Below are positions 7,529 to 13,255 of a stretch of 13,255 nt of DNA, one piece after another. The stretch spans positions 1-13,255 of the forward strand of contig JAOUGR010000021.1 in assembly GCA_029857655.1 (NCBI GenBank), in the 5' to 3' direction. A program made the translations under genes and the position numbers. The DNA comes from Gammaproteobacteria bacterium. Lineage in GTDB: Bacteria; Pseudomonadota; Gammaproteobacteria; Steroidobacterales; Steroidobacteraceae. A model generated the notes under the pieces. It made no database searches, had not been told where the DNA came from, and was given only the letters and a program-made list of their open reading frames with translations. The first letter of the stretch is position 1. Each line of letters begins with the position of its first letter.

Positions 7529-8410
7529 ATGGACAAGCGCCTCTCCGACCTCTTGAGCCTGCTCGACCTCGAGCGCCTGGAAGACAATCTTTTCCGCGGC
7601 CAGAGCCACGATGTCGGGGCGCCCCAGGTTTTCGGTGGTCAGGTTCTGGGCCAGGCTCTGGTTGCGGCATCGCGGACCGTGGACGGGCGCTTGGTGCATT
7701 CCCTGCACGCCTACTTCCTGAGGCGCGGCGATCTCAACGCCCCGATCGTTTTCGAGGTGGATCGCAGCCGCGATGGCGGCAGCTTCACCAGCCGTCGCGT
7801 GGTCGCCATCCAGCATGGGCAGCCGATCCTGACAATGTCGGCGTCATTCCAGATCCGCGAGCCGGGTCTGGACCATCAGGCTCCGATGCCGGAAGCGCCG
7901 CCGCCCGAGGAGTTGCGCGATCTAGGCGACATCAATGCAGAGATCCTGGCGCAGGTGCCGGAGAAAGTGCGCAGCTTTTTCCGGCGCCAGCGGCCATTCG
8001 AATTCCGGCCCGTGAACCCTCCGAACTATATCAAGCCGGTCAAGTCGACCGCGACCAAGCAGGTCTGGTTTCGGTTGCTTGACCGACTGCCGGATGACCA
8101 GCCACTGCATCGCTGCCTGCTGGCCTACGTGTCTGATTACCACTTGCTTGAAACCGCAACGCTGCCGCACGGAATTTCGTTCCTGCAATTGCAGATGGCG
8201 AGTATCGACCACGCGATCTGGTTTCACCGCGACGTGCGCGTGGATGAGTGGCTGCTTTATGTGATCGACAGCCCGAGTGCATCCGGTGCGCGCGGCTTCG
8301 GGCGCGGCACGATCTACTCCCGCGACGGCACGCTGGTCGCGAGCGTCGCGCAGGAGGGGCTCATCCGCGAGCACAGCAAATGGACCAGCCCTGCGGGCAA
8401 GCAGAAATGA
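7529..8410 (+). CDS. tesB: Acyl-CoA thioesterase II
   Basis: This enzyme hydrolyses medium- and long-chain acyl-CoA to free acid and CoA. The 293 residues form the double hot-dog fold of TesB: the N-terminal half has VFGGQVLGQALVAAS (34-48), HSLHAYFLRRGD (57-68) and GGSFTSRRVVAIQ (83-95); the C-terminal half has LAYVSDYHLLETATLPHG (198-215), SIDHAIWFHR (225-234) and GARGFGRGTIYSRDG (253-267). By comparison with the E. coli enzyme, the catalytic trio would be Asp203, Ser225 (Thr in E. coli, a common substitution) and Gln275 in VASVAQEGLIR. The ribosome binding site is weak, which fits reading through from the upstream reductase. The gene ends 42 bases before a convergent gene, and I see no clear hairpin terminator between them. 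A link with the acyl-CoA dehydrogenase at the end of the window is possible but not shown. Confidence 0.94.
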   Translation: MDKRLSDLLSLLDLERLEDNLFRGQSHDVGAPQVFGGQVLGQALVAASRTVDGRLVHSLHAYFLRRGDLNAPIVFEVDRSRDGGSFTSRRVVAIQHGQPILTMSASFQIREPGLDHQAPMPEAPPPEELRDLGDINAEILAQVPEKVRSFFRRQRPFEFRPVNPPNYIKPVKSTATKQVWFRLLDRLPDDQPLHRCLLAYVSDYHLLETATLPHGISFLQLQMASIDHAIWFHRDVRVDEWLLYVIDSPSASGARGFGRGTIYSRDGTLVASVAQEGLIREHSKWTSPAGKQK

Positions 8411-8452
8411 CCCGCCCGCGTCAGCGGCAGGTCTTCATGGAGAACCCTTGAG

Positions 8453-9949
8453 TTACCGGGCCTGGCCCGGATCGAGCACCTTGCCGGGATTCATGATCCC
8501 GCGCGGATCGATCACCCTCTTGATGCTGTGCATCAGGGCGAGGGCCACCGGGTCTTCATAGCGCTGGAGCTCCGCGACCTTCGATTGCCCGATGCCGTGC
8601 TCGGCACTGATGCTGCCGCCGTAAGCGGCGACCAGGTCGTGTACCGCGCGCTGCACCTGGCCTGATGCTGCCGGCAATGCATCGCCTGCGCCGCCGACGG
8701 TCAGGTTGAAGTGCAGATTTCCGTCGCCCAGGTGCCCGTAGGCGACCAGTCGCGCATCCGGAATGATCCGCGCGAGCAACGCGCCGCCTTCCTCGATGAA
8801 TTTCGGCAGGCGCTGCGGCTCGACCGATATGTCGTGCTTCAGGCCTGCGCCTTCATGGCGCTGCGCTTCGGGGATCGCCTCCCGCAGCCGCCAGAGGGCC
8901 TCACGTTGCGCATCGGAAGTGGCTGAAACGGCATCGATCGTGCGACCCCCTGCAATCGCATCCGCAAGCGCAGATTCGAATCGACCAGCCAGGTCCGAGT
9001 CCGCCTGCGGCAGGGAGATTTCCGCCAGCACGTACCATGGATGCGCTGCGCCGAATGGATCGCGGGTTCCTTTGATGTGGCGGCAGACAAGATCGACTGC
9101 GACGCGCGGCATGATCTCGAAAGTCGTAACCGCCGTTCCGAGCCGATCCTTGAGTTCCGCCAGCAGAGCGAGTGCGGCGGCCGGCGATGCCAGTGCGATC
9201 ATTGCAGTCACGGTGCCTGCGGGTCGCGGGAACAGCTTGACGCAGGCGGCCGTAACGATGCCGAGCGTCCCCTCGGCTCCGATAAACAGCTGCTTTACGT
9301 CATAGCCTGTGTTGTCCTTGCGCAGCGCCCGCAGCTGGTCGAGTACGCGGCCGTCGGGCAGCACCACTTCGAGGCCCAGCACGAGCTCGCGCATCACGCC
9401 GTAACGCAGGACTGCCGTTCCTCCGGCATTGGTCGAAATGACTCCGCCCAGCGTGCAGGAGCCCTCCGATCCCAGCGACATGGGCAGCAGGCGGCCGGCC
9501 GATGCCGCCGCCTCCTGGAGGGTCTCGAGTACGCAGCCGGCATCCGCGGTCATCGAGTCGTTCAATGCGTCCAGCGAGCGGATGCGGCTCATCCGGCGCA
9601 GCGACATGACAATTTCAGTGTTGCCCGGGCGCGGTGTCGCGCCGCCGCAGTAACTCGTATTGCCGCCCTGGGGCACGATGCCGATCTGCTGTTCCGCGCA
9701 ATAACGCACGAGCCTGGCCACCTGCTCGGTCGAACCAGGCAATACAACCAACGGCGTCTGGCCGTGATGAATACTGCGAAAATCGACTTCGAATGGCGCC
9801 CGGTCCTGGCCGGACTCGAGCCAGGCCTGCGGCCCGAGCAGGTCCTTGATGGCCTGCACGCAGGAGGAGGGAATCGCCTTCGCCGTGGGATTCAATGCCG
9901 GCGCCGCGTCAGGCGAGTGGTGCGGCGCGCAGCGCTTCGATGCGCTCAT
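8453..9949 (-). CDS. FAD-linked 2-hydroxyacid dehydrogenase (GlcD / D-lactate / D-2-hydroxyglutarate dehydrogenase-like)
   Basis: This VAO-family flavoprotein probably oxidises a D-2-hydroxyacid to the 2-oxoacid. The FAD domain shows [12 protein letters not shown] (92-103), [20 protein letters not shown] (158-177) and [10 protein letters not shown] (224-233). The cap domain carries [10 protein letters not shown] (404-413), [10 protein letters not shown] (448-457) and IMNPGKVLD (485-493), the metal and substrate signatures of the GlcD/D2HGDH group. Lactate, glycolate and 2-hydroxyglutarate cannot be told apart by eye. The ATG at 9949 makes 498 residues and overlaps the end of htpX by 41 bases, without a visible ribosome binding site. 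A TTG at 9893-9895 (LNPTAKAI), just past the htpX stop, is a reasonable alternative, as the first 18 residues are not conserved-looking. The 3' end converges on tesB. The iron-sulfur partner GlcF is not present. Confidence 0.88.
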   Translation of the reverse strand: MSASKRCAPHHSPDAAPALNPTAKAIPSSCVQAIKDLLGPQAWLESGQDRAPFEVDFRSIHHGQTPLVVLPGSTEQVARLVRYCAEQQIGIVPQGGNTSYCGGATPRPGNTEIVMSLRRMSRIRSLDALNDSMTADAGCVLETLQEAAASAGRLLPMSLGSEGSCTLGGVISTNAGGTAVLRYGVMRELVLGLEVVLPDGRVLDQLRALRKDNTGYDVKQLFIGAEGTLGIVTAACVKLFPRPAGTVTAMIALASPAAALALLAELKDRLGTAVTTFEIMPRVAVDLVCRHIKGTRDPFGAAHPWYVLAEISLPQADSDLAGRFESALADAIAGGRTIDAVSATSDAQREALWRLREAIPEAQRHEGAGLKHDISVEPQRLPKFIEEGGALLARIIPDARLVAYGHLGDGNLHFNLTVGGAGDALPAASGQVQRAVHDLVAAYGGSISAEHGIGQSKVAELQRYEDPVALALMHSIKRVIDPRGIMNPGKVLDPGQAR

Positions 9950-10790
9950 CCAGCGGCGGGTGGCTCATGAAGAGCTTCCTGAAACCCTGGCTCATGCCGC
10001 CGGCAATGCCGAACGTCGCCAGGCGATCCGGGAGTGCGGCCGGATGACTGCGCTTGAGTGCTTCGAGTGCGCCGATCATGTTGTCACGGCCCGCAAGGCG
10101 CGCGCCTCCGGAATCGGCGCGGAATTCACGGCGCCGCGAGAACCACATGACGATCATTGTCGCAAGGAAAGCGAGCACCAGCTCGGCGATGATCGTTGTG
10201 ATCCAGAATGCCGGACCATGGCCGCGTTCGTTGCGGAACACGACTTTGTCCACGACATTGCCGATGAGGCGCGACGCGACGAATACAAACGTGTTCACCA
10301 CGCCCTGGATCAGCGTCAGCGTGACCATGTCACCATTCGCGACGTGGCTGATTTCGTGGCCGAGAACTGCCTCGACTTCCCTGCGGTTCATCCGGTTCAT
10401 CAAGCCGGTGCTGACCGCGACCAACGCGCTGTTGCGCCTCGCGCCGGTTGCAAAGGCATTCGGTTCCGGCGAATCGAAATAACCGACTTCCGGCATGCCG
10501 ATGCCGGCCAGCTGCGCCTGCCGGCGTACGGTTTCGAGCAGCCAGGTTTCGGGCTCGTTGCGTGGCTGCCCGATGACCTGCACGCCCATCATCTTCCTTG
10601 CCATCCACTTCGAGATGGCAAGCGACAGGAATGCCCCACCGAATCCCAGCAGCGCGCCAAATACGAGCAGCGAATTGAAGTTGATGCCCTGCTGATTCAG
10701 CCAGGGCTCGAATCCGAGCAGTCGCAGCGTGATGCTCGCGACAATCAGGATTGCGAAGTTGGTGAGCACGAAGAGCAGGATTCTTTTCAT
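9909..10790 (-). CDS. htpX: Inner-membrane zinc metalloprotease HtpX
   Basis: HtpX is an M48 protease that degrades damaged membrane proteins with its active site facing the cytoplasm. The 293 residues start [19 protein letters not shown], a first membrane span that aligns with the start of known HtpX proteins and fixes the ATG at 10790. A second span covers about 38-60. The zinc motif HEISH has His145, Glu146 and His149, with the third ligand Glu222 in SRRREFRAD. Two more hydrophobic stretches lie at about 157-180 and 195-217, and the family ending [12 protein letters not shown] (276-287) is intact. Length is normal. A sigma-32-like element sits just upstream. The downstream oxidoreductase overlaps the 3' end by up to 41 bases, so the two may be co-transcribed although their functions are unrelated. 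Confidence 0.96.
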   Translation of the reverse strand: MKRILLFVLTNFAILIVASITLRLLGFEPWLNQQGINFNSLLVFGALLGFGGAFLSLAISKWMARKMMGVQVIGQPRNEPETWLLETVRRQAQLAGIGMPEVGYFDSPEPNAFATGARRNSALVAVSTGLMNRMNRREVEAVLGHEISHVANGDMVTLTLIQGVVNTFVFVASRLIGNVVDKVVFRNERGHGPAFWITTIIAELVLAFLATMIVMWFSRRREFRADSGGARLAGRDNMIGALEALKRSHPAALPDRLATFGIAGGMSQGFRKLFMSHPPLDERIEALRAAPLA

Positions 10791-10925
10791 GATTGGTCCA
10801 GATGGATGCGCCTCCAGCCAGATTCAAGTGCCGTCCAGGGGCTCTTCCCAGGGTCCATGAAATCTGCTGCCGCGGTACCGCGAAAAGTCCACTCGAATCA
10901 GGCAGTTCCCTGCATTGGCAGATTA
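10791..10925. other. Non-coding stretch upstream of htpX
   Basis: These bases hold the promoter region of htpX. Besides the sigma-32-like element, the only structure I see is a perfect 12-base palindrome, CGCGGTACCGCG, at 10871-10882. It has no T-tract on either side and a self-complementary loop, so it is not a good terminator. It could be an operator, or chance in GC-rich DNA. Nothing else is supported. Confidence 0.5.
10800..10828 (-). promoter_or_regulatory. Candidate sigma-32-like heat-shock promoter for htpX
   Basis: Read on the minus strand, CTTGAAT (10828-10822), 14 bases, then ATCCATCT (10807-10800) resembles CTTGAAA-N13/14-CCCCATnT. htpX is a known heat-shock gene in E. coli, which supports the call. 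The site ends only nine bases before the start codon, so transcription would begin at or within about three bases of the ATG. That near-leaderless arrangement is unusual and lowers confidence. Confidence 0.4.
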
Positions 10926-11147
10926 CTACTCGATGCTCACCTTGCGTGGCTGCTTCACTTTCTGCTCGAGCACGGCCGCGCGGCGCTCATCGGTCAGTTT
11001 CTCGAGCGTCATCACCCGGCAATATTCGAGACGCCCGAACTGGCGGCAGGAAATGCTGTCGCGCCGGTATCCGCAGATCTGCCCGTTGCCTTGGTTGATG
11101 CCCGTTGGACCGGCAGGATAAACGCGGATTCCGGCGTACGCGTTCAG
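10926..11147 (-). CDS. Doubtful small frame or gene remnant, 73 codons, unrecognised
   Basis: This minus-strand frame runs from just after an in-frame stop in the upstream acidic gene to a TAG at 10926-10928. Third positions in much of it are G or C as in neighbouring genes, suggesting it is or was coding. No ATG, GTG or TTG occurs near its beginning; the first useful codon is a CTG at 11147-11145 that overlaps the preceding TGA as CTGA, with no ribosome binding site. The protein would contain Cys25, Cys34 and Cys43 around GYRRDSISCRQFGRLEYC, then a charged helix MTLEKLTDERRAAVLEQKVK and the tail QPRKVSIE. GTG (codon 45) or ATG (codon 46) could start a product of 28-29 residues. I do not recognise it. 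It could be translated by coupling, be the 3' end of a truncated gene, or be chance. Confidence 0.3.
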   Translation of the reverse strand: MNAYAGIRVYPAGPTGINQGNGQICGYRRDSISCRQFGRLEYCRVMTLEKLTDERRAAVLEQKVKQPRKVSIE

Positions 11148-11467
11148 TAGTCGTCGCGATCGCCGTACGCCTCATCGTCGTCGTCATCCTCATCGTCGTC
11201 ATCATCCCAGTCGTCATCGTCATCGTCATCGTCAAGGTCCTCATCATCCTCTTCGGCGTCCTCGGACCCTGACCAGCCCTCGGGCTCATCAGTCAGATCG
11301 AGATCCAGCTCCTGCCAGGTCTCGTAGTCAATCTCCTCGACGTCTCCATCCTCGTATTGCAACTCGATCAGTTCCGAGTCCTCGTCGATCGAAAGGACCT
11401 GGAAAACCTCTTCATCCTCGAGGTTTTCGTACCACTGGCCAGGAACCGGGTTGTGATCGCGGCCCAT
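11144..11467 (-). CDS. Small acidic protein, DUF6763-like, with polyaspartate tail
   Basis: From ATG at 11467, with GAGG seven bases upstream, this encodes 107 residues. Residues 1-67 resemble the small gammaproteobacterial family I recall as DUF6763: PVPGQWYENLEDEEVFQVLS (8-27), a strand ELIELQYEDGDVEEIDY (32-48), TWQELDL (50-56) and the PEGWSG motif (62-67). This part looks like a small beta-barrel of the SH3 kind. Residues 68-107 are almost wholly Asp and Glu, broken by single Trp87, Tyr101 and Arg104; family members usually end in a shorter, less extreme acidic tail. No function is established that I know of. The tail could bind basic proteins or cations, or mimic nucleic acid; this is inference. 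The gene diverges from hsp20 and precedes a doubtful small frame. A very weak sigma-70-like pair (TTGCTT, 18 bases, TAATAT at 11524-11519) lies upstream. Confidence 0.75.
   Translation of the reverse strand: MGRDHNPVPGQWYENLEDEEVFQVLSIDEDSELIELQYEDGDVEEIDYETWQELDLDLTDEPEGWSGSEDAEEDDEDLDDDDDDDDWDDDDDEDDDDDEAYGDRDDY
11165..11260. repeat. GAC/GAT trinucleotide repeat tract encoding the Asp-rich tail
   Basis: On the minus strand, runs of GAC and GAT codons with a few GAG codons and one TGG fill this stretch, including an exact (GACGAT)3 within eight consecutive Asp codons. Alternating synonymous codons make it an imperfect microsatellite, and gain or loss of whole codons would keep the frame. 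The plus strand shows it as TCATCG-type repeats. Confidence 0.7.
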
Positions 11468-11576
11468 CAAGCATCCTCGTTGCTGCCCACACGGTGGCGA
11501 TACGCTGGAATCGACCCGATATTACGGGGGCGGGCCAATGCGAAGCAACGCCGGGGGCGTCCGGAACAGGTTTCCG

Positions 11577-11604
11577 CTTGAGTTGGCGGCAGGAGACCCC
11601 AATG
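11577..11604 (+). promoter_or_regulatory. Sigma-32 (RpoH)-type heat-shock promoter of hsp20
   Basis: CTTGAGT at 11577-11583, 13 bases, then CCCCAATG at 11597-11604 is close to CTTGAAA-N13/14-CCCCATnT, with the four Cs and following A intact. Transcription would start near 11611, leaving a leader of about 32 bases with GGAGGG at 11632-11637. Its position before a small heat-shock protein gene makes the call convincing. The leader is short, and I see no clear ROSE or fourU thermometer pairing the ribosome binding site. Confidence 0.65.
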
Positions 11605-11643
11605 AGGTAGGCGTCACCGCCACCATTGCTTGGAGGGATCGAA

Positions 11644-12102
11644 ATGACACTGATTCGCTGGGAACCGTTCAGGGAACTGGACGACTTTTGCGCACGCCTC
11701 AATCCACTTTTCGGGCGCCTGCCTGCGGGCCGATCGGCCGTCCTGGAGCCGGGCCAGCAGGCCGAAGCGGTTGCCTGGGCGCCCGCGGCCAATATTTCAG
11801 AGACCGGCGCCGAGTACCTGATCAAGGCGGAACTGCCGGAAGTGAGCAAGGAAGACGTGAAAGTCACTGTGGATGACGGCGTGATCACGATCAGCGGGGA
11901 ACGCCGCAACGAGCTCGAGCACAAGGACGAGAAGCTGCATCGCATTGAGAGCTTCTACGGCAGCTTTTCGCGCAGTTTCCGCCTGCCGGATGACGTTGAT
12001 GTGAGCGGGATCCAGGCCGAGAGCAAGAACGGCATCCTGAAGGTCCGCGTGCCGAAGCAGCCCGCCGCGCGCCCAAGAACGGTCGAAGTACAGGTAAACT
12101 GA
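11644..12102 (+). CDS. Small heat-shock protein, Hsp20/alpha-crystallin family
   Basis: This ATP-independent holding chaperone binds unfolding proteins in the cytoplasm and passes them to DnaK/ClpB. From ATG at 11644, six bases after GGAGGG, it has 152 residues. The N-terminal arm (1-45) has the common MTLIRWEPFRELDDF opening. The alpha-crystallin domain (about 46-139) contains APAANISETGAEYLIKAELP, the segment VDDGVITISGERR (76-88), the dimer loop with RIESFYGSFSRSFRLP (100-115) and the signature ESKNGILKVRVPK (126-138), matching AxxxNGxL. The tail VEVQV (147-151) supplies the I/V-x-I/V type anchor for oligomers. An in-frame TTG at 11626 overlaps the ribosome binding site and is rejected. 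Expression is probably heat induced from the promoter just upstream. A DksA-like gene follows after 60 bases containing a strong hairpin. Confidence 0.95.
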   Translation: MTLIRWEPFRELDDFCARLNPLFGRLPAGRSAVLEPGQQAEAVAWAPAANISETGAEYLIKAELPEVSKEDVKVTVDDGVITISGERRNELEHKDEKLHRIESFYGSFSRSFRLPDDVDVSGIQAESKNGILKVRVPKQPAARPRTVEVQVN

Positions 12103-12110
12103 GAGGACCC

Positions 12111-12139
12111 CGGCGGCGGCGCCACGAGTGCCGCCGCCG
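12111..12139 (+). other. Strong GC hairpin between hsp20 and the DksA-like gene
   Basis: CGGCGGCGGC at 12111-12120 and GCCGCCGCCG at 12130-12139 form a perfect ten-base stem around GCCACGAGT; a further G-U and C-G pair would close it to a five-base loop. No U-tract follows, so it is not a standard intrinsic terminator. It starts 8 bases after the hsp20 stop and ends 13 bases before the next gene's AGGAGG. It may protect the hsp20 mRNA 3' end or reduce read-through. Confidence 0.6.
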
Positions 12140-12162
12140 ACTGGCCGGTGCCAGGAGGTCCT

Positions 12163-12501
12163 ATGACGACGGAGTTCGATGAGATCCGGAGAAAGCTGCT
12201 GGTACATAAGCAGGAGCTGCTGACGCGCGCCGCCAAGGTGCGGGCCGATATCACCCGTTCATCCGGCCCGCTGGACAAGGACTTCGCCGAGCAGGTCGTC
12301 CAGATGGAGAATGACGCTGTGCTCGCCGGGATCGGCGAGGCGACCAAGCAGGAGCTCGCGCAGATAAACCGCGCGCTCGCGCAACTCGACCAGGGCACCT
12401 ACGGCCATTGCAGTTCCTGCGGCCAGCCGATCGATGCGCGCCGCCTGCAGGCACTGTCGTATTCCGACCTCTGCATCGCCTGCGCCGAAGCTGTCGGCTG
12501 A
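12163..12501 (+). CDS. DksA/TraR-family C4 zinc-finger protein
   Basis: Proteins of this family enter the RNA polymerase secondary channel or act as related small zinc proteins. From ATG at 12163, preceded by AGGAGG at 12153-12158, it has 112 residues, longer than TraR and shorter than DksA. An N-terminal coiled-coil region (about 3-75) is followed by four zinc ligands: Cys83, Cys86, Cys104 and Cys107 in GHCSSCGQ and LCIACA. The segment YGHCSSCGQPIDARRLQALSY (80-100) is the family signature. At the expected coiled-coil tip it reads LDKDFAEQ rather than the DxxDxA motif that DksA uses on polymerase, so it may not act like DksA with ppGpp. Many such short paralogues, with an EQ..E.END pattern as seen here (43-51), occur in proteobacteria with unknown roles. 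It may share the hsp20 heat-shock transcript. Confidence 0.9.
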   Translation: MTTEFDEIRRKLLVHKQELLTRAAKVRADITRSSGPLDKDFAEQVVQMENDAVLAGIGEATKQELAQINRALAQLDQGTYGHCSSCGQPIDARRLQALSYSDLCIACAEAVG

Positions 12502-12524
12502 TCGCAGCATCGAGGCGCACCAGC

Positions 12525-13255
12525 ATGCCCCAGTACAAAGTACCCCTGCGTGAATTCAGATTCGTGCTGCACGAAGTGCTGCGCGCGGAGCAGCACTACC
12601 GCGAACTCGGTCGCGACGATGTCAATGCCGAGCTGATCGACAGTGTGCTCGAGGAATGCGCGCGATTCGCGGAAGACGTCGTGGCGCCCACCAATGAATC
12701 CGGCGACCGGATTGGTGTGCGCCGTACCGATGATGGACGTGTCGTGACGCCGCCGGGCTTCATCGAGGCCTACAGGCAATTCGTCAATGATGGCTGGGCC
12801 GCACTTTGCGGAGCGACGGAATATGGCGGCCAGGGCCTGCCCGAGAGTTTCGGCGGTCCGGTCGGCGAGATGCTCGTGTCGGCCAACATGTCGTGGAAGC
12901 TGTACAGCGGTCTGACCGACAGCGCCGTGCTGTGCGTTGAAAAGCACGCCAGCGAGGAGCTGCGCCGGCTGTACCTGCCGAAGATGATCCGCGGCGTCTG
13001 GAGCGGCACGATGTGCCTGACTGAATCCCATGCCGGCACTGACCTCGGCATCATGCGCACGCGCGCCGAACCGGACGGCCAGGGCTCCTACCGCATCAGC
13101 GGAACCAAGATCTTCATCACCAGCGGCGAGCACGACCTGGTCGAGAACATCGTGCATATGGTGCTCGCAAAATTACCTGATGCACCGGCAGGTTCGCGCG
13201 GCATCAGCCTGTTCCTCGTTCCCAAGTTCCTGCCGGACGCAGATGGCAATTGCGG
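12525..13255 (+). CDS. Acyl-CoA dehydrogenase, large DmdC-like type, N-terminal part (runs off window)
   Basis: An ATG at 12525 opens a frame still open at the window end; 243 residues are visible. Acyl-CoA dehydrogenases introduce a 2,3-double bond into acyl-CoA using FAD and pass electrons to ETF. The start MPQYKVPLREFRFVLHEVL is typical of the roughly 600-residue subgroup with an extra C-terminal domain, which includes 3-methylmercaptopropionyl-CoA dehydrogenase (DmdC) and relatives acting on other chains. The FAD/substrate segments are WSGTMCLTESHAGTDLG (159-175) and ISGTKIFITSGEHDLVENIV (191-210), followed by GISLFLVPKF (226-235). The usual TEP is TES here. The catalytic Glu and C-terminal domain lie beyond the window. 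GAGG at 12510-12513 is a rather distant ribosome binding site. The substrate cannot be deduced, and DMSP breakdown should not be assumed. Confidence 0.9.
   Translation, partial: MPQYKVPLREFRFVLHEVLRAEQHYRELGRDDVNAELIDSVLEECARFAEDVVAPTNESGDRIGVRRTDDGRVVTPPGFIEAYRQFVNDGWAALCGATEYGGQGLPESFGGPVGEMLVSANMSWKLYSGLTDSAVLCVEKHASEELRRLYLPKMIRGVWSGTMCLTESHAGTDLGIMRTRAEPDGQGSYRISGTKIFITSGEHDLVENIVHMVLAKLPDAPAGSRGISLFLVPKFLPDADGNC

Noticed and set aside
9846..11150. 434-codon plus-strand open frame across htpX and beyond
   Set aside because: It is antisense to htpX (HEISH motif, membrane segments) and to the doubtful small frame; there is no recognisable domain and no ribosome binding site.
11165..11260. 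CRISPR-like or tandem-repeat array on the plus strand
   Set aside because: The periodicity is three and six bases and in frame with an Asp-rich coding sequence; there are no spacers.
11538..11876. 112-codon frame across the hsp20 promoter and 5' end
   Set aside because: It has no ribosome binding site and overlaps hsp20, which has a clear start and a complete conserved domain.
12525..13255. Assigning the acyl-CoA dehydrogenase as DmdC of DMSP breakdown
   Set aside because: The large subgroup includes many enzymes of other specificity, no other dmd gene is nearby, and the catalytic half is outside the window.

Overview
The window is GC-rich, gene-dense bacterial chromosome. Family content suggests a gammaproteobacterium, perhaps near the Steroidobacterales, Nevskiales or Xanthomonadales: a Do-family protease, HtpX, TesB, a thioredoxin-reductase-like ferredoxin-NADP reductase, a DUF6763-type small acidic protein, a C4-zinc DksA-like protein and a DmdC-type acyl-CoA dehydrogenase. 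This placement is inferred from protein families only. I see no RNA gene, CRISPR array, insertion sequence, phage gene or attachment site.

Layout. 1-255: 3' end of a WYL-domain regulator. 284-1174: lipoprotein with two NTF2-like halves. 1251-1476: decayed N-terminus of a LytS-type sensor kinase, interrupted by a frame change and cut off against the next gene. 1487-2905 (minus): DacB/PBP4-type D-Ala-D-Ala carboxypeptidase. 2992-6331 (plus): a tightly coupled three-gene unit made of a lipoprotein Do-family protease and two exported FGE-sulfatase-fold paralogues, each overlapping the previous stop by one base. 6464-8410 (plus): ferredoxin-NADP reductase and acyl-CoA thioesterase II. 8453-10790 (minus): htpX followed by an overlapping FAD-linked 2-hydroxyacid dehydrogenase. 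10926-11467 (minus): a small acidic DUF6763-like protein with a polyaspartate tail, then a doubtful small frame. 11644-12501 (plus): Hsp20 and a DksA/TraR-like zinc protein. 12525 to the end: 5' part of an acyl-CoA dehydrogenase.

Theme. Several genes serve protein quality control: the Do protease in the envelope, HtpX in the inner membrane and Hsp20 in the cytoplasm. Motif reading suggests stress promoters for each: a good sigma-32-like site before hsp20, a weaker one before htpX that would leave almost no leader, and a sigma-E-like site before the Do protease. These are pattern matches by eye.

The best candidate for something undescribed is the 2992-6331 unit. A lipid-anchored HtrA protease is translationally chained to two secreted FGE-fold proteins. 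The paralogues share eight cysteines in near-identical register and appear to lack the copper-binding cysteines of true formylglycine-generating enzymes. Other loci worth attention are the LytS remnant, the polyaspartate tail encoded by a GAC/GAT repeat, and the unexplained small frame at 10926-11147.
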